Of a DNA stretch of 64,000 bases, positions 1-8,983 are shown piece after piece. The stretch spans positions 161,299 through 225,298 of the forward strand of contig NZ_WWCM01000009.1 of the NCBI RefSeq assembly GCF_009857915.1. The letters run 5' to 3'. A model generated the notes under the pieces. It worked only from the letters and a program-made list of their open reading frames with translations, searched no databases and had not been told where the DNA came from. Numbering within the stretch: the first letter of the stretch is position 1; the number at the start of each line of letters is the position of its first letter. Origin of the DNA: Duganella qianjiadongensis. Its GTDB lineage: Bacteria; Pseudomonadota; Gammaproteobacteria; Burkholderiales; Burkholderiaceae_D. The translations under genes and the position numbers were made by a program.

Positions 1-1806
1 GCCGTCAATATCCCGATCAGCGATACCGTGGCAATGCGCGTGGCCGTGGTGCACGAGCAGCACGACGGCTATGTGAGCTATCAGCGCGCACCGGATGTGT
101 CGCTGGCAGCCCAGCATGCAGCAGCCGATCCCGTCATCGCTGCATGGAACAAAGCCCATCCGGGTAACCCGATCGGCTTCCAGCCTATCAACCCTAACCA
201 GTTCGTCAGCAATGGTCCCAAGTACAGCGCACAGGACCAGAGCGCAGCCCGTCTGAGCCTGCTGTGGCAGCCGTCGGCCGACCTGAAATGGAACGTCGCT
301 TACGAACACTATATGGATCGCGGTACGCCTAGCATGAACCTGATGCAGACGCCGCGCGCCGGTCAGGACTTCTGGTCCGCGCTGATCGACACCGCGCCTA
401 GCGTCAGCCGCGATTCGCATTCGGTACGCAGCCGTCTCGACTACAACATCAACAAGGACATCAGCCTCGCCTACATCGCCGGCTACTCGCGCTTCAACGG
501 CTCGTCCACCTTCGATCAGGACGGCGGTGCCAACCTGCCGACCAGCTTCACCACGGGCGGCAACTTCCAGGCCAATAACACGGTCTGGTCCAAGTACAAG
601 AACTATAGCCACGAACTGGAAATCCAGTCGACCGGCAAGCGTGACGTGGACTGGCTGCTGGGTCTGTACTACGCCAATGAAGACAACGGCATCCGCTTCG
701 ACATTCCTATCATGAACGGTACCGAGCATGGCACCGTGGGCTGGCAGGGCTCCTTCATCCAGCCGAAAGAAACCGTGGATTCCAAAGCCGTCTTCGGTCA
801 GGCCACGTGGAATGCCAGCGATGCGCTGCACGTGACCGGTGGCCTGCGCTACACCTCGGATGAGCGTAAGAACATCGGTGGTACCAACAATGGCTGGAGC
901 GATCTGACGGCGCCGCAAGTGCCGGTGAATCCGTCGATGGACCCGCTGGCTCCGGGCTCGGGCTTTGCGACCTACCAGCATAACGATGGCAGCTTCAGCG
1001 ACCACAAGCTGACCGGCCTGCTGCGCGCAGGTTACGACATCGACAAGAACAATATGATTTACGCCAGCGTTTCGACCGGCTACAAGTCGGGCGGCCTGCA
1101 GGATGGCGGCAAACCATACGGTTCCGAAACCCTGACCAACTACGAGATCGGTTCCAAGAGCACCTTCCTCGGCGGTGCTGTGCGGATGAATAACTCGGCC
1201 TACTACGAGAAGTTCAAGGGCTTCCAGTTCAGCGCACCGGTCACCAATCCTGACGGTACCCGCGGTCTGGCGACCAGCAATGCGGAAGGCGCCAAGATCT
1301 GGGGTCTGGAGACGGAGATCGCCGCCAAGATCACGCCGGACGACCGGATCCAGCTGACGGCTGCCTACACCAACGCCACGCTCAAGCATCTGATCGGCGG
1401 CAGTAACGACTACGCGCTGCCAGCCTGCCCGGTGGCCGGCATCAGCACCTGTCTCGACGTGACGGGCAACACCATGCCGCACTCGCCGAAGTTTGCGGCG
1501 CAGGTGATGTACCAGCACCGCATTGCGCTGGCCGATGGCACGCTGACGCCGCGCATCAGCGCCCACTATGAAACCGCCAGCTGGCTGAGCGTGTTCAATC
1601 TGGGTGAGCCGGACAAGCAGAAATCGTACACCCGTACCGATCTGGGGTTGCGCTATGAAGCCCATTCCGACTGGTACTTCGACGCCTACGTCCGTAACGC
1701 GGAAGACGCCAAGATCAAGACCAGCGCCATGAACGCCAACGGCCCATGGCAGGCGCAATATCTGCCGCCGCGTACCTTCGGCATCAACGTCGGCAAGACC
1801 TTCTAA
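1..1806 (+). CDS. TonB-dependent receptor, C-terminal part (5' truncated by window)
   Basis: This is the beta-barrel part of an outer-membrane TonB-dependent receptor, which imports a ligand using energy from TonB-ExbBD. The reading frame is open from base 1, so the plug domain and start lie outside the window. Aromatic-rich alternating strands, repeated phrases such as GGLRYTSDERK and YASVSTGYKSGG, and a C-terminal phenylalanine (GKTF) are typical of the barrel and its assembly signal. The substrate cannot be read from the sequence. The MFS transporter and GH1 glucosidase further down suggest a glycoside, but they lie beyond a terminator and on the other strand, so this is only an inference. 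Confidence 0.93.
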   Translation, partial: AVNIPISDTVAMRVAVVHEQHDGYVSYQRAPDVSLAAQHAAADPVIAAWNKAHPGNPIGFQPINPNQFVSNGPKYSAQDQSAARLSLLWQPSADLKWNVAYEHYMDRGTPSMNLMQTPRAGQDFWSALIDTAPSVSRDSHSVRSRLDYNINKDISLAYIAGYSRFNGSSTFDQDGGANLPTSFTTGGNFQANNTVWSKYKNYSHELEIQSTGKRDVDWLLGLYYANEDNGIRFDIPIMNGTEHGTVGWQGSFIQPKETVDSKAVFGQATWNASDALHVTGGLRYTSDERKNIGGTNNGWSDLTAPQVPVNPSMDPLAPGSGFATYQHNDGSFSDHKLTGLLRAGYDIDKNNMIYASVSTGYKSGGLQDGGKPYGSETLTNYEIGSKSTFLGGAVRMNNSAYYEKFKGFQFSAPVTNPDGTRGLATSNAEGAKIWGLETEIAAKITPDDRIQLTAAYTNATLKHLIGGSNDYALPACPVAGISTCLDVTGNTMPHSPKFAAQVMYQHRIALADGTLTPRISAHYETASWLSVFNLGEPDKQKSYTRTDLGLRYEAHSDWYFDAYVRNAEDAKIKTSAMNANGPWQAQYLPPRTFGINVGKTF

Positions 1807-1827
1807 AGTAGTACCTCTCCCTTCGAC

Positions 1828-1857
1828 ACCCCGTCCTGCAAAGGCCGGGGTTTTTTT
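1828..1857 (+). terminator. Intrinsic terminator after the TonB receptor
   Basis: ACCCCG (1828-1833) pairs with CGGGGT (1846-1851), with an inner CCT/AGG pairing across a GCAA loop, followed by seven T. It lies 22 bases after the receptor stop codon. Confidence 0.9.
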
Positions 1858-2062
1858 ATTTCGGGTCGGGATTGGTGCTGCGTTGGGATCAAGCTTGGCC
1901 TTTGCTAAAACAAGCCAGCCTCCTCACTAATGCCCGACCTGGTCCCTGTTGATGCGGCACAAGCGTTTGGTTTTAAGAATGAGCTAGATTTGTTTCGAAT
2001 TTTTCTTAGACAGCTGCAAACGGCAGGCTCTGGACGAATGATTTCGAATAGTTAGCGGAAAA
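1858..2062. other. Intergenic, lower GC, no gene seen
   Basis: About 200 bases between the receptor terminator and the toxin remnant. I see no open frame with support and no clear RNA structure. Base composition is visibly more AT-rich than the flanking genes, in keeping with an acquired toxin-antitoxin locus. Confidence 0.4.
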
Positions 2063-2486
2063 ATGGCGTATATATTGAAACGGTGCGACGCAGGCCAGTG
2101 CCAAACTTTCCGATGAGGTACTGTGCGTCGCCATGGGGGAAATGGAACGTGGACTGATCGATGCCGATCTTGGTGGCTTTCTTTATAAGAAACGTTTGGC
2201 TCGGAAAGGGGGAGGAAAACGTGGCGGGTATCGTACGTTGCTTGCCGCAAGAATAGGCTATCGTTATGTATTCCTGTATGGCTATGCAAAAAGCGAAGTG
2301 TCGGATATTAGGCCTGAAGAAAAGCGGGCACTGCAATTCGCGGGGAAATTATTTTTGGAATTGTCTGCGGAAGCACTAAAACTAGCATTGCATGCAGGTG
2401 TGTTACTGGAGGTTCATTGTGAGCAAGATCATTCAATCCCTGCGGGGAGAATTAGCGGAACTGCACGATGCAGGGAGCATCAGTAA
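2063..2486 (+). pseudogene. RelE/HigB-type toxin, probably frameshifted at the 5' end
   Basis: Residues read from 2100 onward (AKLSDEVLC, then GLIDADLGG, GKRGGYRTL, YRYVFLYGYAKSE) match the RelE-like toxin family PF06296, whose members are mRNA interferases paired with an Xre antitoxin. The expected N-terminus MAYILK is present at 2063 but in another frame, and the two parts do not join: the frame read from 2100 meets a stop at 2076. The simplest reading is loss of about two bases near 2084-2087 plus loss of a few codons after MAYILK. An ATG at 2133 could still give a truncated 117-residue product. The frame runs 68 bases into the antitoxin gene. A sequencing error is the main alternative. 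Confidence 0.62.
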
Positions 2487-2721
2487 AGCCAGCTTGCAGG
2501 AGTTTGATATGCTCTACCCAGCGCCTGTGCGGGATTTTAGTCCGGACGAGATCAAGCGTCTGCGCGATGCTTTGAAATTTAGTCAGGCTATGCTCGCGCG
2601 GCATCTGCATATTACTGCCGCAACGGTGCGTAAATGGGAGCAAGGTGTTGCCCAGCCTGCTGGCCCTGCGCTGAAATTATTGAACATCATTGCGGATAAG
2701 GGCCTGCAGGCTATTCTTTGA
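2419..2721 (+). CDS. Xre-family antitoxin / transcriptional regulator
   Basis: A 100-residue helix-turn-helix protein of the HigA/NadS-like group that partners RelE-type toxins. The C-terminal half holds the DNA-binding motif (about residues 55-75, with TAATVRKWEQG), and the N-terminal half (SLRGELAELHDAGSISKA) is the usual toxin-contacting part. I chose the GTG at 2419 because GGAGG at 2408-2412 lies six bases upstream and family members start MSKI-LQSL. It would neutralise the toxin and repress the operon. It appears intact although its partner looks damaged, a common outcome of toxin-antitoxin decay. Confidence 0.85.
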   Translation: MSKIIQSLRGELAELHDAGSISKASLQEFDMLYPAPVRDFSPDEIKRLRDALKFSQAMLARHLHITAATVRKWEQGVAQPAGPALKLLNIIADKGLQAIL

Positions 2722-2737
2722 CGGTACGCGAAGGGAC

Positions 2738-4090
2738 TTAGTGCTTCTGGTGGAACGGCGCGTACCAGGTAATCAGGAAAGACGGGATGGTGGCCGCCAT
2801 CACCAGCCAGAAGTAGTGCACATAGCCGAGCATTTGCTGCAGATGGCCGCTGACGACACCTGTCACCATCATGCACAGCCCCATCAGGCCGGTGCCGAAA
2901 GCGTAGTGGGTGGTGGTGTATTTACCCGGTGCCAGCTGCTGCATCAGGTAGATCATGAAGCCTACCGAGCCGAAGCCGAAGAAGAATTTTTCGATCGCCA
3001 CACCGGCGCAGATCACCATCAGGTCCTGCGGCTGCCAGATGCTCATCAGCAGGAAGGTGACATTCGGGATGTTGACGGCACAGCACAGCAGGAAGAGAGT
3101 GGATTGCAGGCCCCGTTTCGCCACGAACATGCCGCCCAGCAGAGAGCCCACCAGCACCGCGATCAGCCCGTAGGTGCCGTAGATCAGGCCCAGCATCTCG
3201 TTCGACAGGCCCAGCCCGCCCTGTGCGACGGGGTCGACCATGAAGAAAGGACCGATCTTTTCCAGCAGGCCTATGCTCAGGCGGAACAGGAAGGCGAAGC
3301 CTATCATCAGCCACACATCGCGCTTCTGGAAGAAGGTGACGAAGGAGTCTTGCAGCAGAAAGGCTGCCTGTGCCACCGAGGTAGGCGCGTTCTCCGCTCT
3401 GGCGCCATCAGGCATCACGCGTGCATGCCACAGTGCGGCCACGATGATGATGGCGGCGACGAGGAAGAAGATCAGCCGCCATGCGTCTATCCAGTCAGCG
3501 CCGAAGCTGCCGGCGGCATGGTGGAAGTAGTGGGTGTGCAGCCAGCCGCTCAGGTACACCATGCCGCCCGATGCGACGATGGGACCGATGTTCCAGCTCA
3601 GGCTCTGAATGCCGCAGAACAGCGACTGGGTGGGGGCATCGAGCGAGGTGACGTACACGCCGTCCGAGGCGATGTCCTGCGTAGCGCCTATCAGCGACAG
3701 CACGCCGAACAGGAACACCATGATGACCATATAGTCCGGCAGCGACATGGCCAGTGCCACTGCGGCAAAGCCGACGGCGATGATCAGCTGGCTGCACAGC
3801 ACGAAGAATTTTTTGGTGCGGTACATTTCCACGAAAGGCGCGAACAGCGGCTTGATGGTGTAGGCGAGGATCAGATAGCTGGCGTACTGCGCCGCCTGAC
3901 CATTATCCATGCCGAGGTTCTTGAACATGATGGAGGTGACGCTGGTCAGCATCATGTAGGTCAGGGCCATGGTGAAATAGCCGCTCGGCACCCATAGCAT
4001 GGGCGTGCCGCGCGCGAACATGGCGCGCAGCAGGGAAGGGGGCTGCTGCGCCTCGGCGGCGGCAGGCAGGGGGGATGGGGCAGTGGGCAT
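2738..4090 (-). CDS. MFS transporter, AmpG/PAT-like
   Basis: A 450-residue inner-membrane protein with about twelve hydrophobic segments. The start (MPTAPSPLP) has GAGGA seven bases upstream; the longer upstream reading has no such support. Patterns such as SLIGATQDIASDGVYV and LSWNIGPIVASGG resemble the AmpG/PAT branch of the major facilitator superfamily, which moves muropeptides or related solutes. It follows a GH1 beta-glucosidase on the same strand, so uptake of a glucoside or its aglycone is possible, but this is inferred from position alone. Confidence 0.82.
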   Translation of the reverse strand: MPTAPSPLPAAAEAQQPPSLLRAMFARGTPMLWVPSGYFTMALTYMMLTSVTSIMFKNLGMDNGQAAQYASYLILAYTIKPLFAPFVEMYRTKKFFVLCSQLIIAVGFAAVALAMSLPDYMVIMVFLFGVLSLIGATQDIASDGVYVTSLDAPTQSLFCGIQSLSWNIGPIVASGGMVYLSGWLHTHYFHHAAGSFGADWIDAWRLIFFLVAAIIIVAALWHARVMPDGARAENAPTSVAQAAFLLQDSFVTFFQKRDVWLMIGFAFLFRLSIGLLEKIGPFFMVDPVAQGGLGLSNEMLGLIYGTYGLIAVLVGSLLGGMFVAKRGLQSTLFLLCCAVNIPNVTFLLMSIWQPQDLMVICAGVAIEKFFFGFGSVGFMIYLMQQLAPGKYTTTHYAFGTGLMGLCMMVTGVVSGHLQQMLGYVHYFWLVMAATIPSFLITWYAPFHQKH

Positions 4091-4150
4091 GGTGTCGTCC
4101 TCAGGAAGCTGGTGAGATATATAGCACAGACTCTCTGGCCTGTTGAATGG

Positions 4151-4175
4151 AAAACGCCGGCTCGCAAGCCGGCGT
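4151..4175 (-). terminator. Hairpin terminator after the GH1 gene
   Basis: CGCCGGCT (4155-4162) and AGCCGGCG (4167-4174) form a perfect stem with a four-base loop; on the minus strand it is followed by four T. It lies between the glucosidase stop and the MFS gene and may reduce readthrough into the transporter. Confidence 0.7.
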
Positions 4176-4193
4176 GGTGAAAACGCGGTGGGG

Positions 4194-5522
4194 TCAGGCA
4201 GTGCCGTCGCGCTGCTGCTGAAGGTAGGCGCGGTACCAGTGGGCGCTGTGCTTGAGCGTGCGCTGCTGGGTGGCGTAATCGACATGCACGATGCCGAAGC
4301 GCTTGGCGTAGCCGGAATTCCATTCGAAGTTATCGAGCAGACTCCAGAGGAAGTAGCCCTGTACGTCCACGCCCTGCTGCATGGCGTCCTTGAGCGCTTT
4401 CAGGTGGCGCTGGACGAAGTCGATGCGCGCGGTATCGGCCACTTCGCCGTCGACGATGCGGTCCGGGCTAGCCATGCCGTTCTCGGTGATGTAGATGGGC
4501 GGCAGATCGTATTCGGCTTTCAGCTTGAGCAGCAGCTCGGTCAGGCCGTCCGGATAGATTTCCCAGCCCATGTCGGTTTTACCCAGTTTGCACTCGGGCA
4601 GGCGCGGCGGCGTCTCGGCGCTGCAGTAGGCGCGGAAGTAGTAGTTCACGCCGAGGAAATCGATCTTCTGCCGGATATCCTTGAAGTCTTCAGGATGCAC
4701 CTCCGGCGCATGCTCGCCATGGCCCTGCAGGGCCAGTGCCGGATAGCGGCCTTTGAAGATGGGGTCCATAAACCACTGCACCGAACGGGCATATTCGAAT
4801 TCGGCCATGGCCTTGTCTGCAGCGCTATCGGTGGCGGGATCGGCGGTCCACTGGTTCAGCACAATGCCCAGCTGGGCGCTGCAGCCGACGGCGCGCATGG
4901 CCTGTATCGCCAGTCCGTGCGACAGCAGCAGGTGGTGCGATACCTGGATCGACTGTTTGAGGTCGGCCACGCCCGGCGCAAACTGGGCATTGCCATAACC
5001 GAGGTTGGCTGTGCACCATGGCTCGTTGTGAGTTGAAATCGTTTTCACGCGATCGCCAAAACGGCGCGCCACTTCGGCGGCATAGTCGGCAAAACGGTAG
5101 GCGGTGGCGCGATTGAGCCAGCCGCCGTCGTCCTGCAGGCCTTGCGGCAAGTCCCAGTGGTAGAGCGTGATGTGGGCGCTGATGCCGTGCTTGTCGAGTT
5201 CCGTCAGCAGCCGGTCGTAGAAGGCGAAACCGGCTTCGTTCCAGTCGCCTTTGCCGGCCGGTTGCACGCGCGACCACGCCATCGAGAAGCGGTAGGCGTC
5301 TACACCCAGTCCTGCCATGATGGCCACGTCTTCCGCATAGCGGTGGTAGTGGTCGCAGGCGATGTCGCCGTTGCTGCCGTCGATGATGGTGCCGTTGCGG
5401 TGGCTGAAGGTATCCCAGATGGACGGTCCTTTGCCATCGGCGCTGGCCCCGCCTTCGATCTGGAAGGCACTGGTGGCCACGCCCCAGAGGAAAGTGGGCG
5501 GAAATTGGGTGAATTCGGTCAT
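4194..5522 (-). CDS. bglB: GH1 family beta-glucosidase
   Basis: A 442-residue cytoplasmic glycoside hydrolase of family 1, which releases glucose from beta-glucosides by a retaining mechanism. The signature start FLWGVATSAFQIEG is at residues 11-24. The acid/base glutamate is in THNEP (E167) and the nucleophile in ITENG (E347). The sugar-binding SLLDNFEW motif lies near 394-401. Length equals the family norm and there is no signal peptide. A perfect 14-base LacI-type palindrome lies about 55 bases upstream of the start, so sugar-dependent repression is likely. Activity on other beta-linked sugars is possible in this family. Confidence 0.95.
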   Translation of the reverse strand: MTEFTQFPPTFLWGVATSAFQIEGGASADGKGPSIWDTFSHRNGTIIDGSNGDIACDHYHRYAEDVAIMAGLGVDAYRFSMAWSRVQPAGKGDWNEAGFAFYDRLLTELDKHGISAHITLYHWDLPQGLQDDGGWLNRATAYRFADYAAEVARRFGDRVKTISTHNEPWCTANLGYGNAQFAPGVADLKQSIQVSHHLLLSHGLAIQAMRAVGCSAQLGIVLNQWTADPATDSAADKAMAEFEYARSVQWFMDPIFKGRYPALALQGHGEHAPEVHPEDFKDIRQKIDFLGVNYYFRAYCSAETPPRLPECKLGKTDMGWEIYPDGLTELLLKLKAEYDLPPIYITENGMASPDRIVDGEVADTARIDFVQRHLKALKDAMQQGVDVQGYFLWSLLDNFEWNSGYAKRFGIVHVDYATQQRTLKHSAHWYRAYLQQQRDGTA

Positions 5523-5574
5523 TATTGTGCCGTTTTGTGGGTGAACAGGGGTGCGTACGGTCTATTCCAACGTT

Positions 5575-5588
5575 TGAAAACGTTTTCA
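5575..5588. promoter_or_regulatory. LacI-type operator palindrome
   Basis: TGAAAACGTTTTCA is a perfect 14-base palindrome with the central CG typical of LacI/GalR-family operators. It lies between bglB (minus) and trmB (plus), 53-66 bases upstream of the bglB start, so bglB is the likely target. No LacI-family gene is in the window. Confidence 0.7.
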
Positions 5589-5684
5589 TGTCTCCTGTTG
5601 CGATTAAACCCGAACTGCGTCGGGGTGTCAATCATTTGCTGAAAAGTGGCGATCAGCAGAAACAGAACGGGGCGGCCCGCCTGA

Positions 5685-5690
5685 TATAAT
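5685..5690 (+). promoter_or_regulatory. Candidate -10 box for trmB
   Basis: A perfect TATAAT lies 33 bases upstream of the trmB start. No good -35 element sits 16-18 bases before it, so only the -10 is claimed. Confidence 0.45.
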
Positions 5691-5722
5691 GCGCCCTCAC
5701 TGAATTTCTGCCTGTTTATTCC

Positions 5723-6442
5723 ATGTCTTCCGATACTCCCAAAGACGGCCCAGCGCGGCCCATGCTGTACGACCCGACCGAACACCGCATCCGCAGCTTC
5801 GTCACCCGTGCCGGTCGCCTGTCGACCGCGCAGGCGCGTGCGCTGGAAGAGCTGGGTCCTAAGTTCCTGATCGAGTACAGCAAGGCGCCGCTCGATTACG
5901 TGCAGGCCTTTGGCCGTAAAGCGCCCGTGGTGCTGGAAATCGGCTTCGGCATGGGCGGCACCACGGCGCACATCGCTGCCGCCATGCCGGAGAAGGACTT
6001 CATCGGGGTGGAAGTGCACACGCCGGGCGTAGGCAGCCTGCTCAAGCTGATCGGCGAGCAGGGACTGAGCAATCTGAAAGCCATCCAGCATGATGCGGTG
6101 GAAGTGCTGAACCAGATGATACCCGATGGCTCGCTGCATGGCGTGCACATCTTCTTCCCCGACCCTTGGCACAAGGCGCGCCATAACAAGCGCCGTCTGA
6201 TTCAGGGCCCGTTCGTGGAACTGCTGGTGAAGAAGCTGGAGGTAGGCGGCTATCTGCACTGCGCTACCGACTGGGAAGACTATGCGGTACAGATGCTGGA
6301 AGTGCTGGGCGCGGAACAGGGCCTGCAAAACACGGCCGACGGCTATGCACCGCAGCCGGCCTACCGTCCGCTGACCAAGTTCGAGAACCGCGGCCTCAAG
6401 CTGGGCCACGGCGTGTGGGATCTGGTGTTCACCAAGAAGTAA
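5723..6442 (+). CDS. trmB: tRNA (guanine-N7-)-methyltransferase TrmB
   Basis: A 239-residue Rossmann-fold methyltransferase that forms 7-methylguanosine at position 46 of the tRNA variable loop using S-adenosylmethionine. The AdoMet-binding motif LEIGFGMG is at residues 71-78 and the family signature [15 protein letters not shown] follows near 150. An N-terminal extension with RSFVTRAGR is usual in proteobacterial TrmB. It stands alone between two minus-strand units, with a TATAAT shortly upstream. Confidence 0.95.
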   Translation: MSSDTPKDGPARPMLYDPTEHRIRSFVTRAGRLSTAQARALEELGPKFLIEYSKAPLDYVQAFGRKAPVVLEIGFGMGGTTAHIAAAMPEKDFIGVEVHTPGVGSLLKLIGEQGLSNLKAIQHDAVEVLNQMIPDGSLHGVHIFFPDPWHKARHNKRRLIQGPFVELLVKKLEVGGYLHCATDWEDYAVQMLEVLGAEQGLQNTADGYAPQPAYRPLTKFENRGLKLGHGVWDLVFTKK

Positions 6443-6524
6443 GCCGGACTTGCCAGACTGGCGTTGTCGCGGGGCTGGTGGTAATCTGCTTATAAATCGG
6501 GCCGTGCAGCCCGACCTGCCGGAG

Positions 6525-7034
6525 CTAGCGTTCCAGCGGCTCCATATCCAGCACCACCACGTAGGCGAGGCGGCCGTTCTGCCATTTGCCGCCACCCCGT
6601 ACCTGCGCGTCGCAGGTAGTAATCTGGCCTTCCACTTCCTTGCGTTTCAGATGTTCGCGGAAGGCGACAGAGGCCTTGGGCGACAGATAGCCCACCATGC
6701 GACCCGCCAGAAATACCGCTACCGCAGCGCTTTCGTAAGGATTGGCGTCGTCGGGCACCAGCGTGGCCAGATAGGATGCCGCCGCCGCCTGATCGCCATG
6801 TTCGCCCGCCAGTTCCTTCAGCGCAGGCAGGTAGCGCGATTCCGTCACTACTTCCACCAGATAGCGCCCATCGTCGGACCAGTGCAGTGCCGCTGGTCCT
6901 TCCGGCAGCGCGGGCTGGTAAGGGCGGGCGGGCATGGGCGGCAGCGCCATAGGCTGGGCCGGATTGGTCTTGATGATCGTGCGTATGGCAAAAGCCGCAG
7001 CGGCGATGATCAGCAGGGTGAGAGCAATTTCCAT
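6525..7034 (-). CDS. Membrane-anchored HIRAN-like protein of unknown function
   Basis: A 169-residue protein with one hydrophobic N-terminal segment (about residues 3-20), a proline-rich linker, and a C-terminal domain. The phrases RYLPALKELAGEHGDQ, LVPDDANPYESAAVAVFL and GRMVGYLSP (about residues 66-119) resemble the HIRAN-like fold seen in many uncharacterised bacterial proteins. I start at the ATG at 7034; an in-frame TTG at 7049 is possible and neither has a good ribosome-binding site. The domain assignment is from pattern only, and the cellular role is unknown. Confidence 0.7.
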   Translation of the reverse strand: MEIALTLLIIAAAAFAIRTIIKTNPAQPMALPPMPARPYQPALPEGPAALHWSDDGRYLVEVVTESRYLPALKELAGEHGDQAAAASYLATLVPDDANPYESAAVAVFLAGRMVGYLSPKASVAFREHLKRKEVEGQITTCDAQVRGGGKWQNGRLAYVVVLDMEPLER

Positions 7035-7080
7035 GACAGTGCCATTCAACTAAAGGCCGACATCTTAACCCATGCGCACA

Positions 7081-8889
7081 TCAGTGCATGGCTTCGGACT
7101 GATACACGACTTTGCCGCCCACCATGGTCTGCAGCACGCGGATGTTGGCGATATCTTCGGCGTCGATACGGAAGAAGTTCCGGTCCAGTACGATCATATC
7201 GGCCAGCTTGCCCACTTCGAGCGAGCCAGTCAGCGCTTCCTGCCGCAAGGTGTAAGCGGCATTGATGGTGGCAGCGCGCAGCACGGCGGCGCGCGGCATG
7301 CCCGGCTGCGGACCCAGCGTACCGGCGTACTCCTTGCCTGCGTCCGGCGCCGCCGTGCGGGTTACGCCCACTTTCAGCGCAAACCAGATATCGAGCGGAT
7401 CGACCGGCCAGTCGCTGCCATAGGCGATGCGTGCTCCGGCGTCGAGCAGCAGCGATTGCGGTTCGACGATGGCATAGCGCTGCGGGCCCATATAGTCTTT
7501 CAGCGCGCCCACCGTATCCGGCGCCGGCTTGCCCCACTGTAGCGACAGCACCGGCGTCACGTCGAGCTGGGCGAAGCGTCCATAATCGGCCGGGGCGACG
7601 ATTTCATCGTGCGCCAGTGCCGGACGCACCAGCGCGCCGGCGGGCGTGCTGCGCAGCGCGGCGATAGCGTCGAGCGAGGCGCGCACGGCGCGGTCGCCGT
7701 CGACGTGGATGTGCGGATCGATGCGGGCTGCGGCCAGTTCATTCAGGGTGGCCGTCAATGCCTCCGGCGAGAAGTAGTTGGCCGGGCCGTTGTGCGGGCC
7801 CGGCTTCCAGTCTGGCTGCTGGGCCGTGCCCTGATTGACCAGATACGGTTCCAGCATGGCGCCGGTAAAGGCGGGTGCCGAGATCACGCCATCCATGAAC
7901 AGCTTGGCGTGGCGCACCTGCATGGATGGCGCCACGCGGGTAGGGCCCTGATCGAACTGCTTCTGCTGTTTCAGCAGTTCGGCCACGGCGCTTTTCGGTG
8001 TGGCACCCTTGTCCAGATCGATCAGCACGGCGAAGTGGCCGCGTGCCGTCAGCTTGCCCTGTTTTTGCAGCGTGCCGAAGGCCGTCATGGTCTCCGGATC
8101 GGTGTAGGCATCGAGGAAGCTGGTGATGCCCTGCTTGCGCATGGCCGCCAGCGCTGCCCTGGAGGCAGCCAGATTCTCGGCCACCGTGAGCGGCGGAAGC
8201 AGGTTCATGGCGGCATCCTGCGCAGCGTCTTCCAGCAGGCCGGTGGCCTGGCCCTGCCCATCGCGCACGATCTTGCCGCCCGCTGGATCAGGCGTATCGG
8301 TCTTGATGCCGGCCAGTGCAATGCCTTTTGAATTCAGCAGCGAAGAATGGCCGAAGGATGAGCGGACGATGATGGGGCGCTCGGTTTTCAGGGCATCCAG
8401 CGTGGCGGCAGTGGTTGCTACGCCATCGGGCTGCATGCCTTGCTGGAACCAGTTGACCACCACCATCCAGCGCTTGCTGTCCGCTTTCTTGTCCTTGTCG
8501 AGGCAGGCCTGTATGCGTGCCTGAAACTGCGCTACGGTGAGATTTTCGTAATCGAGGCTGCAATTGAGCAGGCGGCTGCCGCCCGATTGCGGGTGCATAT
8601 GGCCGTCGATCAGGCCCGGCATCAGCATGCGGCCCTGCAGATCGATGATGCGGGTTTGCTTGCCCGTGTAGGCCTGCGTGCCCGCATCGTCGCCCACATA
8701 CACGATGCGTCCGGCGCGCACGGCCAGTGCCTGCTGCACGCTGTCCTTGGCGTCCACGGTGTAGACGTAGCCATTGCGGTAGATGGTGTCGGCAGGCGCG
8801 CTGCCTGCGGCTGCGGTTGCGGAGAAGGCAGCTGGTGCGCTGCTGGCTAGGGAAGCGAGAAGTGCTGCGGTAAGGCCGAATTTGATCAT
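7081..8889 (-). CDS. Exported metal-dependent amidohydrolase (YtcJ-like)
   Basis: A 602-residue protein with a signal peptide (hydrophobic residues 5-25, cleavage near AFSA). It belongs to the amidohydrolase_3 group (PF07969). The metal-binding HxH is in GLIDGHMHP (H97, H99). Later metal or active-site segments are visible: KLFMDG, HIHVDGD, LAHDEIV and YGSDWPVDP. The TIM barrel is flanked by the small beta domain, with DMIVLDRN near the C-terminus. Members hydrolyse C-N bonds in varied substrates, so the substrate cannot be named. GGAG nine bases upstream supports the ATG at 8889. Confidence 0.88.
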   Translation of the reverse strand: MIKFGLTAALLASLASSAPAAFSATAAAGSAPADTIYRNGYVYTVDAKDSVQQALAVRAGRIVYVGDDAGTQAYTGKQTRIIDLQGRMLMPGLIDGHMHPQSGGSRLLNCSLDYENLTVAQFQARIQACLDKDKKADSKRWMVVVNWFQQGMQPDGVATTAATLDALKTERPIIVRSSFGHSSLLNSKGIALAGIKTDTPDPAGGKIVRDGQGQATGLLEDAAQDAAMNLLPPLTVAENLAASRAALAAMRKQGITSFLDAYTDPETMTAFGTLQKQGKLTARGHFAVLIDLDKGATPKSAVAELLKQQKQFDQGPTRVAPSMQVRHAKLFMDGVISAPAFTGAMLEPYLVNQGTAQQPDWKPGPHNGPANYFSPEALTATLNELAAARIDPHIHVDGDRAVRASLDAIAALRSTPAGALVRPALAHDEIVAPADYGRFAQLDVTPVLSLQWGKPAPDTVGALKDYMGPQRYAIVEPQSLLLDAGARIAYGSDWPVDPLDIWFALKVGVTRTAAPDAGKEYAGTLGPQPGMPRAAVLRAATINAAYTLRQEALTGSLEVGKLADMIVLDRNFFRIDAEDIANIRVLQTMVGGKVVYQSEAMH

Positions 8890-8983
8890 CAGACTGGCTC
8901 CGGTATGGCGCGGCGACGAAGGTCGCCCAGATGCTGCATGATACCGTGGAAGCGCCGTCCTGTAGCGTTATTCCGCGGCGGCT

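Noticed and set aside
2690..3997. 435-codon plus-strand frame opposite the MFS gene
   Set aside because: His/Gln/Asp-rich low-quality sequence, the mirror of a membrane-protein gene with GC-biased third positions.
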